Source: Aptenodytes patagonicus
Taxonomy: Eukaryota; Chordata; Aves; Sphenisciformes; Spheniscidae
Length of the DNA: 64,000 bases
Direction of reading: 5' to 3'
Assembly: GCF_965638725.1 (NCBI RefSeq)
Contig: NC_134975.1
Coordinates: forward strand, 124,001-188,000
Shown: piece by piece, positions 26,489 to 38,400 of the stretch
Numbering within the stretch: position 1 is the stretch's first letter
Layout of the letters: the number at the start of each line of letters is the position of its first letter
Notes under the pieces: model-generated
Database searches by the model: none
The model's input: only the letters and a program-made list of their open reading frames with translations
Told to the model about the DNA's origin: nothing
Made by a program: the position numbers and the translations under genes

Positions 26489-29400
26489 TCAGCTCTGCGA
26501 GTAGTACTGGTTGTAGTTCCACGGCGTCTGGTAGCCGTAGGCGCCGTAGCCGTGCTGGGGGGGATAGAGGGGGGGGGGGGGGTCGTCAGCGGCGCCCCCC
26601 CCACCCTGGGGTGCCCCCCCCCCCCCCCAACCCTGGGGTGCCCCCCCTAAACTGACCTGGTACCAGTAGCTGTAGGCGGAGGGGTTGGATCCCCCGTCCC
26701 CCCCCGATCCCGAGAAGTTGAGGGGGGCCAAAAGGCCGGCGGCTTCGTCGGGGCGGAGGCGTTTGTCATCGGGTTCGTCCGAGCTGGGGGGGGGGGGGGG
26801 GGGTGAGGAGAGAGGGGCGAGAAGGGGGTGAAAACGGGCAGGAATCGGGGGAGAAACGGGCAGGGATCGGGGTGAAAATGGGCAGGGATCGGGGGAAAAA
26901 ACGGGCAGGGATCGGGGGAAAAAACGGGCAGGGATCAGGGTGAAAACGGGCAGGAATCGGGGTGAAAATGGGCAGGAATCGGGGTGAAAATGGGCAGGAA
27001 TCGGGGTGAAAACGGGCAGGAATCGGGGTGAAAATGGGCAGGAATCGGGGTGAAAATGGGCAGGGATCAGGGGAAAAAACGGGCAGGGATCGGGGTGAAA
27101 ATGGGCAGGAATCGGGGAAAAAACGGGCAGGAATCGGGGTGAAAACGGGCAGGAATCGGGGTGAAAATGGGCAGGAATCGGGGTGAAAATGGGCAGGAGT
27201 CGGGGTGAAAATGGGCAGGAATCGGGGGAAAAAACGGGCAGGAATCGGGGTGAAAATGGGCAGGAATCGGGGTGAAAAACGGGCAGGAATTGGGGTGAAA
27301 ATGGGCAGGAATCGGGGGAAAAAACGGGCAGGAATCGGGGTGAAAACGGGCAGGGATCGGGGTGAAAACGGGCAGGGATCGGGGGAAAAAAACAGGCAGG
27401 GATCAGGGATGAAACCGGGCAGGAATTGGGGTGAAACCGGGCAGGGATCAGGGGAAAAAACGGGCAGGGATCGGGGTGAAAACGGGCAGGAATCGGGGAA
27501 AAATGGGCAGGGATCGGGGATGAAACCGGGCAGGGATGGGGGGGGGGTAAAACGGGCAGGAATCGGGGTGAAAATGGGCAGGAATCAGGGAAAAACAGGA
27601 ATTGGGGGAAAACAGGCAGGAATCGGGGGAAAAAACGGGCAGGAATCAGGGAAAACAACGGGCAGGAATCGGGGAAAAACAGGCAGAAATTGGGGAAAAA
27701 TCCGGGCAGGGATCAGGGATGAAACCGGGCAGGGATGAGGGGGGGGTAAAACGGGCAGGAATCGGGGTAAAACGGGCAGAAATCGGGGAAAACAATGGGC
27801 AGGGATCAGGGAAAACAAGGGGCAGGAATTGGGGGGGTAAAATGGGCAGGAATCGGGATGAAACAGGCAGGAATCGGGGAAAAAACGGGCAGGAATTGGG
27901 GGGTACAAAAGGGCAAAAATGGGGGATAAACCGGGCCGGGATCGGGGATAAAGGGGAGAATTTGGGAGGGATTAAAGGGGTGAAGTCGTGGGGTAAAAGG
28001 TGAGAAATCGGGGATAAAAGGGCACAAATCGGGGATAAAAAGGGACAAATCGGGGGATAAAAGGGCAGAAATCGGGGGGGGGATTAAAGGGGTGAAATTG
28101 TGGGGTAAAAGGTGAGAAATCGGGGATAAAAAGGAGAAATCGGGGTATAAAAAGGGCAGAAATCGGGGGATAAGAGGTGAGAAATTAGGCATAAAAAGGA
28201 GAAATTGGGGAATAAAAAGGGCAGAAATTGGGGATACAAAAGGGAGAATTCGGGGGGGATTAAAAAGGAGAAATTGGGATAAAAAGGGGTGAAGTTGGGG
28301 ATAAAAGGAGAAATTGGGGCATAAAAAGGGCAGAAATTGGGGACAAAAGGAGAAGTTGGGGCATAAAAAGGGCAGAAATTGGGGACAAAAGGAGAAATTG
28401 GGGATAAAGGGAGGAATCGGGGAATAAAAAGGGCAGAAATTGGGGATAAAAAAGAGAAATTGGGGATAAAGGGAGAAATTGGGGAATAAAAAGGGCAGAA
28501 ATTGGGGATAAAAAGGAGAAATTGGGGATAAAGGGAGACATTGGGGAATAAAAAGGGCAGAAATTGGGGATAAAAGGAGAAATTGGGGAATAAGAAGGGC
28601 AGAAATCGGGGATAAAAGGGCAGAAATTGGGGATAAAAGGGCAGAAATCGGGGAGGATTAAAGAGGAGAAATCGGGGGATAAAAAGGGGAGAAATCGGGG
28701 GATAAAAAGGGGAGAAATGGGGTTAAAGGAGAGGGACGGGGGATAAAAAGAGAATTTGGGATAAAAGGGGAGAATCCGGGGGGTTAAAGAGGGGGAAGGT
28801 GGGGGATGGGGAGAAATCGGGGGATAAACCCGGGGAAAACACGGTAAAAACGGGTGAAAATGGGCGGAAAGGGAAGTCGGGGGATAAACCCGGGGGAAAA
28901 CACGGTAAAAATGGGTGAAAATGGGCGGAAAGGGAAGTCGGGGGATAAAAGCGGCAGGAGTTGGCATAAAAGGGGTAAAGTTGGGATTAAAGCAGCGAAA
29001 TTGGGGGATAAAAGCGGGGTAAAAGAGAAAAATTTGGGGGATAAAAGGGAAAACTCAAGAATAAGGGGAGAAGTCGGAACAAAAAGGGGAGAAGTTGGGG
29101 GGATTGAAGAAGAAATTGGGGAGAAAAGGGAGAAATTGGGGAGAAAAGGGAGAAATTGGGGGATAAAAAGGGGGAAAGAAGTCGGGGGTGAAAAAGTTGG
29201 GATAAAAGGGGAGAAGAGGGGGATGAAAGGGGGAAAGTCGGGCTAAAAAGGGGCAAAATTGGGTAAAAAGGGGAGAAGTTGGGGGGTAAAATGGGGCGAA
29301 GCGGGGGGTTAAATGGGGTGAAGCGGGGGGTAAAATGGGGTGAAGCAGGGGTAAAATGGGGTGAAGCAGGGGGTAAAATGGGGTGAAACGGGGGTTAAAT

Positions 29401-32400
29401 GGGGTGAAACGGGGAGTAAAATGGGGTGAAGCAGGGTAAAATGGGGTGAAACGGGGGTAAAATGGGGTGAAATGGGGGTTAAATGGGGTGAAACGGAGTA
29501 AAATGGGGTGAAACGGGGGTAAAATGGGGTGAAATGGGGGTAAAATGGGGTGAAGCGGGGGGTAAAATGGGGTGAAACGGGGGTAAAATGGGGTGAAGCG
29601 GGGGGTAAAATGGGGTGAAGCGGGGGTAAAATGGGGTGAAGCAGGGGGTAAAATGGGGTGAAACGGGGGTAAAATGGGGTGAAGCAGGGTAAAATGGGGT
29701 GAAATGGGGTTAAATGGGGTGAAACGGGGAGTAAAATGGGGTGAAGCAGGGTAAAATGGGGTGAAACGGGGGTAAAATGGGGTGAAATGGGGGTAAAATG
29801 GGGTGAAACGGAGTAAAATGGGGTGAAATGGGTAAAATGGGGTGAAATGGGGGTAAAATGGGGTGAAGCGGGGGGTAAAATGGGGTGAAATGGGGGTAAA
29901 ATGGGGTGAAGCGGGGGGTAAAATGGGGTGAAATGGGGGTTAAATGGGGTGAAACGGGGAGTAAAATGGGGTGAAGCAGGGTAAAATGGGGTGAAATGGG
30001 GGTAAAATGGGGTGAAGCGGGGGTTAAAATGGGGTGAAATGGGGGTAAAATGGGGTGAAACGGGGGGTAAAATGGGTGAAGCGGGGGGTTAAATGGGGTG
30101 AAGCGGGGGGTTAAATGGGGTGAAACGGGGGTAAAATGGGGTGAAACGGGGAGTAAAATGGGGTGAAGCGGGGGTTAAAATGGGGTGAAGCGGGGAGTAA
30201 AATGGGGTGAAGCGGGGGTTAAAAATGGGGTGAAGCGGGGGTTAAAATGGGGTGAAGCGGGGGTTAAAATGGGGTGAAACGGGGGTAAAATGGGGTGAAG
30301 CGGGGGTTAAAATGGGGTGAAACGGGGGTAAAATGGGGTGAAGCGGGGGTTAAAATGGGGTGAAGCAAGGTAAAATGGGGTGAAATGGGGGTTAAATGGG
30401 GTGAAACGGGGAGTAAAATGGGGTGAAGCAGGGTAAAATGGGGTGAAATGGGGGTAAAATGGGGTGAAGCGGGGGTTAAAATGGGGTGAAACGGGGGTAA
30501 AATGGGGTGAAGCAGGGGGTAAAATGGGGTGAAGCAGGGGGTAAAATGGGGTGAAATGGGGGTAAAATGGGGTGAAGCAGGGTAAAATGGGGTGAAATGG
30601 GGGTTAAATGGGGTGAAACGGGGAGTAAAATGGGGTGAAGCAGGGTAAAATGGGGTGAAATGGGGGTAAAATGGGGTGAAGCGGGGGTTAAAATGGGGTG
30701 AAACGGGGGTAAAATGGGGTGAAACGGGGGTTAAATGGGGTGAAATGGGGGTTAAATGGGGTGAAACGGGGAGTAAAATGGGGTGAAGCCGGGTAAAATG
30801 GGGTGAAATGGGGGTAAAATGGGGTGAAGCGGGGGTTAAAATGGGGTGAAACGGGGGTAAAATGGGGTGAAACGGGGGTAAAATGGGGTGAAGTTCAGGG
30901 GATAAAAGGGGAGAAAGTGGGGGACTAAAAGGGGGGAAAGTTGGGACGAAGAGGGGCGAAATGGGGGGGCCGAAAGGGGTCCCCTCACCCGTTCTCGGGG
31001 GCCCTCTTGCACGCCGCGTGCTGTTTGAGGATCTTCTGGTGCTCGTCGTAAGCCGTCAGCAGGCTGCGGGGGGAGCGGGGAGAGCTGGGGGGGGGGGGGC
31101 AGCCACGGGGGGCGAGCAGCCCTTTTTGGGGGGCTCCCGCGGTGTTTGTTGGGGTGTCTTCCCCCCCTGCCCCCCCCCCCCCCCCAAAGATACCCAACCT
31201 GTGTATGCTGGAGCCGAAATCCTCGAGGAACTCGACGCGGCGTTGGGAGAAGACGAGTTTGGCTTCGTCGGGGAGGGGGCTGCGCAGCGCCCGCTCGAAG
31301 CAGCTCATGGTGTTGCCTTCGTTTTGTCGGACGTCGGCCCCGAATTCCATCTCCAGGAGGTTGGCGTGGAGCCGGGCGTTGTCCTGTACCCACCGCCCCG
31401 TCAGATCGGGGCGGGGGGACCCCCAAAGGGGGGGTTTGGGAGCCTCCCCGCCCCCGCCCCGTGCGGTTACGGGGTCCCCGGCGGGGTTTGGAGAACCCCG
31501 AGGGTGTCTGGGGGGTGCCGAGAGGGGTTTGGGGTCCCCCCAGTGGGGTCTGGAGAGCCCCCAGTGGGACCGTGGGGTCCTCAGAGGGGTTTGGGGACCC
31601 CCCCCCCCACCCCCCCGAGTGGGACCGTGGGGTCCTCGGAGGCTTTTGGGGAGCCCCCAGTGGGTCTGCAGGGTCCCCAGGAGGGTTTAAGAGAGCCCCA
31701 AGGGTATCTGTGGGGTCCTGACCAGGGTTTGGAGAGCCCCGAGTGGGGTGTGGAGAGCCCCAAGGGCACCCACGGGGCCCCAAGTGGGATTTGGGGAGCC
31801 CTTGAGTGGATCCGTGGGGCCCCAGGTGATATTTAGGGAGCCCTGAGTGGGTCTGGGGGTCACCTCAGCCGGGTTTATAGAGCCCCCGTGGGGTTTGTGG
31901 GGCCCCAGGAGGGGTTTACGGACCCCCCCCAAGTGGGGTTACAGAGCCCCCCAACGGGTTTTGATGGCCTCCAAGAGCTGACAGAGCCCCAAATGGGGTT
32001 TGTGGGGCTCCAAGGGGGGGTGACAGAGCCCCCAAAGGGGTTTGTGGGTCCCCAAAAGGGGGTTTGTGGGTCCCCAAAAGGGGGTTTAGAGTCTCTAGAG
32101 CCCGACCACGAGACCTCCAGATCCCCGAGACCACATCCGAGCGATCGCCGTGTTCAGAGCGAGCCGAAATCCCGCCCCACGACCCCGGATCAAGCCGTGG
32201 GGGCCCGCGAACCTCTCCCCCCCGCCCCCGGTGCTCGTTAGAAGCGCCCTAACGAGCCTTCCTGCCTCACCGGATCCTTTTCCAGGGCGTCCACCAGCAC
32301 CTTGCGAGCTTTGCCGAGGTTTTTTTGCACCTTGCAAGCTTGCCGGGCCAATTTGACGGCGTAGAAGGAGGCGAGGGGCAGCCCCTCGTTAGCGTGCATG

Positions 32401-35400
32401 GCTTCCAGCAGCAGCGCCTCCGCCTCCTCCAGGTTTCCCTGCCGTCGTTCCAGGCTGACGCGACGCAGCCGGACCATGGCCAACCCCGGCACCACCTCCT
32501 CGAAGCAGCGTAGGATGCGCCGGGCTTCGTCCAGGTTCCCTGGAGAGGGTGGAGATGAGGATGGGGGGGGCGGGGCGGCGGTTAGGGGGGGTCCCTGGGG
32601 CGGTTAGGGGGCTCCGTGGGGTGGTTAGGGCAGTCCCCGGGGCAGTTACGGGGGTCCCTGCGGCAGTTAGGGGGGTCCCCAGGGCAGTTACAGGGGTCCC
32701 TGGGGCGGTTAGGGGGGTCCCTGGGGCGGTTAGGGGGGTCCCCGGGGTGGTTAGGGGGGTCCCCGGGGTGGTTAGGGGGGTCCGTGGGGCGGTTACGGGG
32801 GTCCCCGGGGCGGTTACGGGGGTCCGTGGGGTGGTTACGGGGGTCCCCGGGGCAGTTACAGGGGTCCCCGGGGCGGTTAGGGGGGTCCGTGGGGCAGTTA
32901 GGGGGGTCCCTGGGGCAGTTAGGGGGGTCCCTGGGGCGGTTACAGGGGTCCCCGGGGTGGTTAGGGGGGGTCCCCGGGGTGGTTAGGGGGGTCCCCGGGG
33001 CGGTTAGGGGGCTCCGTGGGGTGGTTAGGGCAGTCCCCGGGGCAGTTACAGGGGTCCCTGCGGCAGTTAGGGGGTCCCCAGGGCAGTTACAGGGGTCCCT
33101 GGGGCGGTTAGGGGGGTCCCTGGGGCGGTTAGGGGGGTCCCCGGGGTGGTTAGGGGGGTCCCCGGGGTGGTTACGGGGGTCCGTGGGGTGGTTAGGGCGG
33201 TCCCCGGGGCAGTTACAGGGGTCCCTGGGGCGGTTAGGGGGGTCTGTGGGGCAGTTAGGGGGGTCCCCGGGGCAGTTACAGGGGTCCCCGGGGCAGTTAG
33301 GGGGGTCCGTGGGGCAGTTAGGGGGGTCCCTGGGGCAGTTAGGGGGGTCCCCGGGGCAGTTAGGGGGGTCCCTGGGGTGGTTAGGGGGGTCCCTGGGGTG
33401 GTTACAGGGGTCCCTGGGGTGGTTAGGGGGGTCCCCGGGGCGGTTATAGGGGTCCCTGGGGCGGTTATGGGGGTCCCTGGGGCGGTTAGGGGGGTCCCCG
33501 GGGCCGCTGCTGACGCCTGCGTGCAGCCTCGTTCCCCCTGGTTAATCTGGTGGCAACACGGGATGCTTTTTGGGGCTAAATAAAACCGGGAGCGTTTCGG
33601 GGGCGAAACGTGGCCCCTCCGCCCAAAACCGCAATGTTTTTGGGGTGAAATGTGGCCCCTCTGCCTGAAAAAGGAGCATTTGGGGGTGAAATTTGACGTC
33701 TCGGCCCAGAAGAGGAGCGTTTTGGGGTGAAACGTGGCATCTAAGGCCCCCAAAAAGGAGCGTTTTGGGATGAAATGCGACCCCACCGCCCGAAAACGGC
33801 ACATTTTGGGGCAAAATGCAGCGTCTCAGCCTGAAAAAGGAGCATTTAGGGGCGAAATGCAGCGACTCGGCCCAAAAACGGAGCGTTTTGGGGTGAAATG
33901 CAGCCCCTGCACCCCAAACTGGGAACATTTTGGGGTGAAATTTGACCTCTCAGCCCAAAAATGGGGTATTTTGAGGCAAAATGCGGCGTGCCAGGCTGAA
34001 AACGGAGCTTTTTGGGGTGAAATGTGGCGTGTCAGCCTGAAAAAAAGAGCATTTATGAGTGAAATGCGGCATCTCAGCCCCAAAAAAGGAGCGATTTGGG
34101 GGGAAATGCAGCATCTCAGCCTGAAAATGGAGTGGTTTTGGGTGAAACGCGTCTCCTCCGCCCCAAAATGGAAGCGTTTTGGGGTGAAATTTGACGTCTC
34201 AGCCCAAGAACGGAGCGTTTTGGGGCAAAACGCAGCATTCTCAGCCCCAAACTGGAGCATTTTGGGATGAAATACGTCACCTCAGCCCAAACAAAAGGAG
34301 CGATTTGGGGTGAAACGCGGCATCTCGGCCTGAAAACGGAGCGTTTCGGGGTAAACTGCGTCTCCTCCGCCCCAAAACTGAACTGTTTTGGGGCAAAATG
34401 CAGCCTGTCAGCCCAAGAACGGAGCATTTTGGGGTGAAATGCAGCTTGTCAGCCCAAGAACGGAGCATTTTGGGGTGAAATGCAGCCTTTCTGCCCCCGA
34501 ACGGAGCATTTTGGGGTGAAATGCAGCCTTTCTGCCCCCGAACGGAGCGTTTTGGGGTGAAATGCAGCCTGTCAGCCCAAGAACGGAGCATTTTGGGGTG
34601 AAATGCAGCCTTTCTGCCCCCGAACGGAGCATTTTGGGGTGAAATGCAGCCTTTCTGCCCCCGAACGGAGCGTTTTGGGGTGAAATGCAGCCTGTCAGCC
34701 CAAGAACGGAGCGTTTTGGGGCAAAATGCAGCCTTTCTGCCCCCGAACGGAGCATTTTGGGGTGAAATGCAGCCTGTCAGCCCAAGAACGGAGCATTTTG
34801 GGGTGAAATGCAGCCTGTCAGCCCAAGAACGGAGCATTTTGGGGTGAAATGCAGCCTGTCAGCCCAAGAATGGAGCATTTTGGGGTGAAATGCAGCCTGT
34901 CAGCCCAAGAACGGAGCATTTTGGGGTGAAATGCAGCCTGTCAGCCCAAGAATGGAGCATTTTGGGGTGAAATGCAGCCTGTCAGCCCAAGAACGGAGCG
35001 TTTTGGGGTGAAAGACAGCCTTTCTGCCCCCAAACGAAGCGTTTTGGAGCAAAATTCGACGCCTCAGCCCAAAACCGGAGTGTTTTGGGGCGATACGCGT
35101 CATCTCAGCCCCAAAAAAGCAGCCATTTGGGGTGAAATACGGCATCTCCGCCTAAAACCGGAGCGTTTTGGGGTGAAACGGGGCGTCTTAGCTCAAAACC
35201 GGGGCCAGTTCGGGGCCGGCCACGGCCCCCGCGCCCTCGAAATTGCCCGTTTCGGGGCTGCCTCACCTTGTTTCTCCTCGAAAGCCGCCCAGAGGAGGTG
35301 GATGTTGGGTTTCCTGGGCAGGTGATAACCGCAGGCTCGTTGAAAAACGCTCCTGGCCCCCGTCACCGTGTGATTTTCCAAATATTTGGTGTACTGGAAG

Positions 35401-38400
35401 GGGGGGAAAAAACAAAGGGGGGGGGGGAAGGGGGGGGGGGGAGGACACACAGACGGACGGACGCGTGAGCATTCCCCCCCCCGCCCGGCCGGGCGGGGAT
35501 GTGCTAGATCGGGTGGGGGGCACTCACGTTAAGACCCCTCTCTTCCGAATTTCCTGCGCCCTCTTAGGCAGGGGAAGGTGCCGCGGGCGGGTAAAAAAGC
35601 AGCAGCGGAATTTAAAAACAGGGTGTTAGAACGGTGGTTTTTGGGGGTTTTTTTCTTTTAAGAAGAGCTAAAACCGGCCCCCGCCCTGCGTCGGGGGGGG
35701 GGATAAAAAAAAACCCCCCAACGAACCTGATTTTCTTTTGGGGCGGGTTTTTTTTTTCCCCCTTTAGGGGGATTTTTTTTAGGGGGGGGCGCGGCGACGG
35801 CGGTGGGGGTTTTTTTTGGGGGGGAGGCGGCGACGGGATCCAGCTGTGGGGGGAAAAAGGGGGTTGGGGGTAAGGGGGGGGGGGGGGACGGACGGCGGCG
35901 GCCTCACCTTGATCCAAAACTCCTCGTAGAGGGCGCAGGCGATGACGCAGCGTTCGAAGAGGACGATGGTGCGTTCGTGGGAGCCGGCCGCCATTTCGTA
36001 ATCCAAATAATCCCGCCAGTTCCGCAGCTGAGCCCTCTCCAGCGGCTTCACGTGGAAATAGGGACGCTTGATCTGCCGGGGGCGGGTGTGAAAACAGGGC
36101 GACGGCTTTTTTTTTTTAGGGGGGGGGGGGTTCCTGTAGCGATACCGGGGTGGCTCGATCCGACCCCACGTACCCCGTCCTCGAAATTCCAGCGTTTGCT
36201 GACTTCTGCCTCGTTCTGCGCGTAGATTTGTTGCCGCATGGAGATGACCAGCTCCCGGATTTTCTCCTGGTCTAGATCCTCCTGGGAATGAAACGGGAGG
36301 CGGGTGGGAAACGGGGGGGGGGGGGGGGGTCCCCAGAGACGCCCCCCCGTCCCCAAGGTGTCGTGTCCCCCCCCCCCCCACTGTGGGTGCCTACCTGGAT
36401 TTCAGCCGCCGCCGCTTTCCCCTCCACGCCGGGGGGCAGATCCTCTCCCGGCGGCGCTTCCGTCCCTTCCGGCTCCGGCGGTTTCGGCACGGGATCGGTG
36501 GCCAGCTTGGATTGGACCCAGAGAAGCTCCTCCGGGGACAAGATGTCTTTCGGGGGATTGTGGAGGACGTGCTCCTTGAACCTGGGGGGGGGGGCGACAC
36601 ACGGGGACGGACACGAGGGTCAAAGGCCGGGGGGGGGGGGGACGGCGAGGATTTGGCGGCGGCAGCGGCGGCAGTGGGGGGGGGGGAAGCGGTTTCCCCG
36701 GCACGAAGCGGGAAGCCGCTGCAGTATTTGCCGGGGGGGGGATATTTTATCGCCGCGGGCGTTTTTTTTTTTTCCCGTGGGGATATTCTGCCCCCGCGGG
36801 TGTTTTCCGCGGGGATATTTTGCCGCCGCGGCTCTTTTCCGCGGGGGTATTTCGCCGCCGGGAAGTCTTGCCGCTGCGGGTGTTTTCCGCGGGGATATCT
36901 TGCCGCCGCGGCTCTTTTCCACGGGGTGTTTTGCCGCCGCGGCTCTTTTCCACGGGGTGTTTTGCCGCCGCGGCTCTTTTCCACGGGGATATTCTGCCAC
37001 CACGGCTCTTTTCCATGGGGATATCTTGCTGCCACGGCTCTTTTCCACGGGGATATTTTGCCACCACGGCTCTTTTCCACGGGGATATCTTGCCGTCATG
37101 GCCCTTTTCCACAGGGATATCTTGCTGCCACAGCTCTTTTCCACGGGGTGTTTTGCCGCCGCGGCTCTTTTCCACGGGGTGTTTTGCCACCGCGGCTCTT
37201 TTCCACGGGGATATCTTGCCGCCGCGGCTCTTTTCCACGGGGATACCTTGCCGTCATGGCTCTTTTCCACGGGGATATCTTGCCGCCGCGGCTCTTTTCC
37301 ACAGGGATATCTTGCCGCCGCAGCTCTTTTCCACGGGGTGTTTTGCCGCCGCGGCTCTTTTCCACGGGGTGTTTTGCCGCCGCGGCTCTTTTCCACGGGG
37401 TGTTTTGCCACCACGGCTCTTTTCCACGGGGATATCTTGCCGCCACGGCTCTTTTCCACGGGGATATCTTGCCGCCACGGCTCTTTTCCACGGGGATATC
37501 TTGCCGCCGCGGCTCTTTTCCACGGGGATATCTTGCCGCCGCGGCTCTTTTCCACGGGGATACCTTGCCGTCATGGCTCTTTTCCACGGGGATATCTTGC
37601 CGTCATGGCTCTTTTCCACGGGGATATCTTGCCGCCGCGGCTCTTTTCCACGGGGATACCTTGCCGTCATGGCTCTTTTCCACGGGGATATCTTGCCGCC
37701 GAGGTGTTTTGCCGCCGCGGGTTATTTCCTGCGGGGACGCTTTACCTCCGTGGGCATTTTCCACAGGGATATTTTACCGCGTTGGGCGTTTTCCGTGGGG
37801 GTATTTTGCCACGGGGATGTTTTCCCGCCACGGTTATTTTCCACGGGGGATATTTTGCCGCCGCAGGGATTCTCCACGGAGATGTTCTGCCACCGTGGGC
37901 ATTTACTGCCGCCGGTATCGTTTTCCGCAGGGACGTTTTTTCCCCGTGGGCGTTTTCCGCAGGGATATTTTACCACCGGGATGTTTTGCCGCTGCAGGTA
38001 TTTTCCACGGGGGTGTTTTACCAGCCCGGCTATTATTTTCCACGGGGATATTTTGCCGCTGCGGCTGTTTTCCGCAGGGATATTTTGCCGCCGGGATATT
38101 TTACTACCGGGGGTGTTATTTTACCGCCGCGGGGGGGGGGTGGGGTGTTTTCCGCGCCGGAGGGGGTACGTACTTCTCCCAGTGATGGTTGTAGAGCTGC
38201 GTGGGCATGGAGAGGACGCGGTCGTAGATACCGGTGACGGCTCGCAGGTCTCCCTGTTCCCGTTCCCACTCCACGTAGAGCTCCCACAACTTATCCGAGC
38301 GGAAATCCATGCCGGCCGCCGCCACCGCCGCCTCGAAGACGCTAAAGGGAGAGAGACGGGGAGGTGGGAACGGGCGGCGCCGGCACGGCGATTCCCTACG

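Noticed and set aside
32580-33505. Interstitial telomere repeat
   Set aside because: TTAGGG occurs once per 21-bp unit, not in direct hexamer tandem, and many units carry TTACGG or TTACAG instead.
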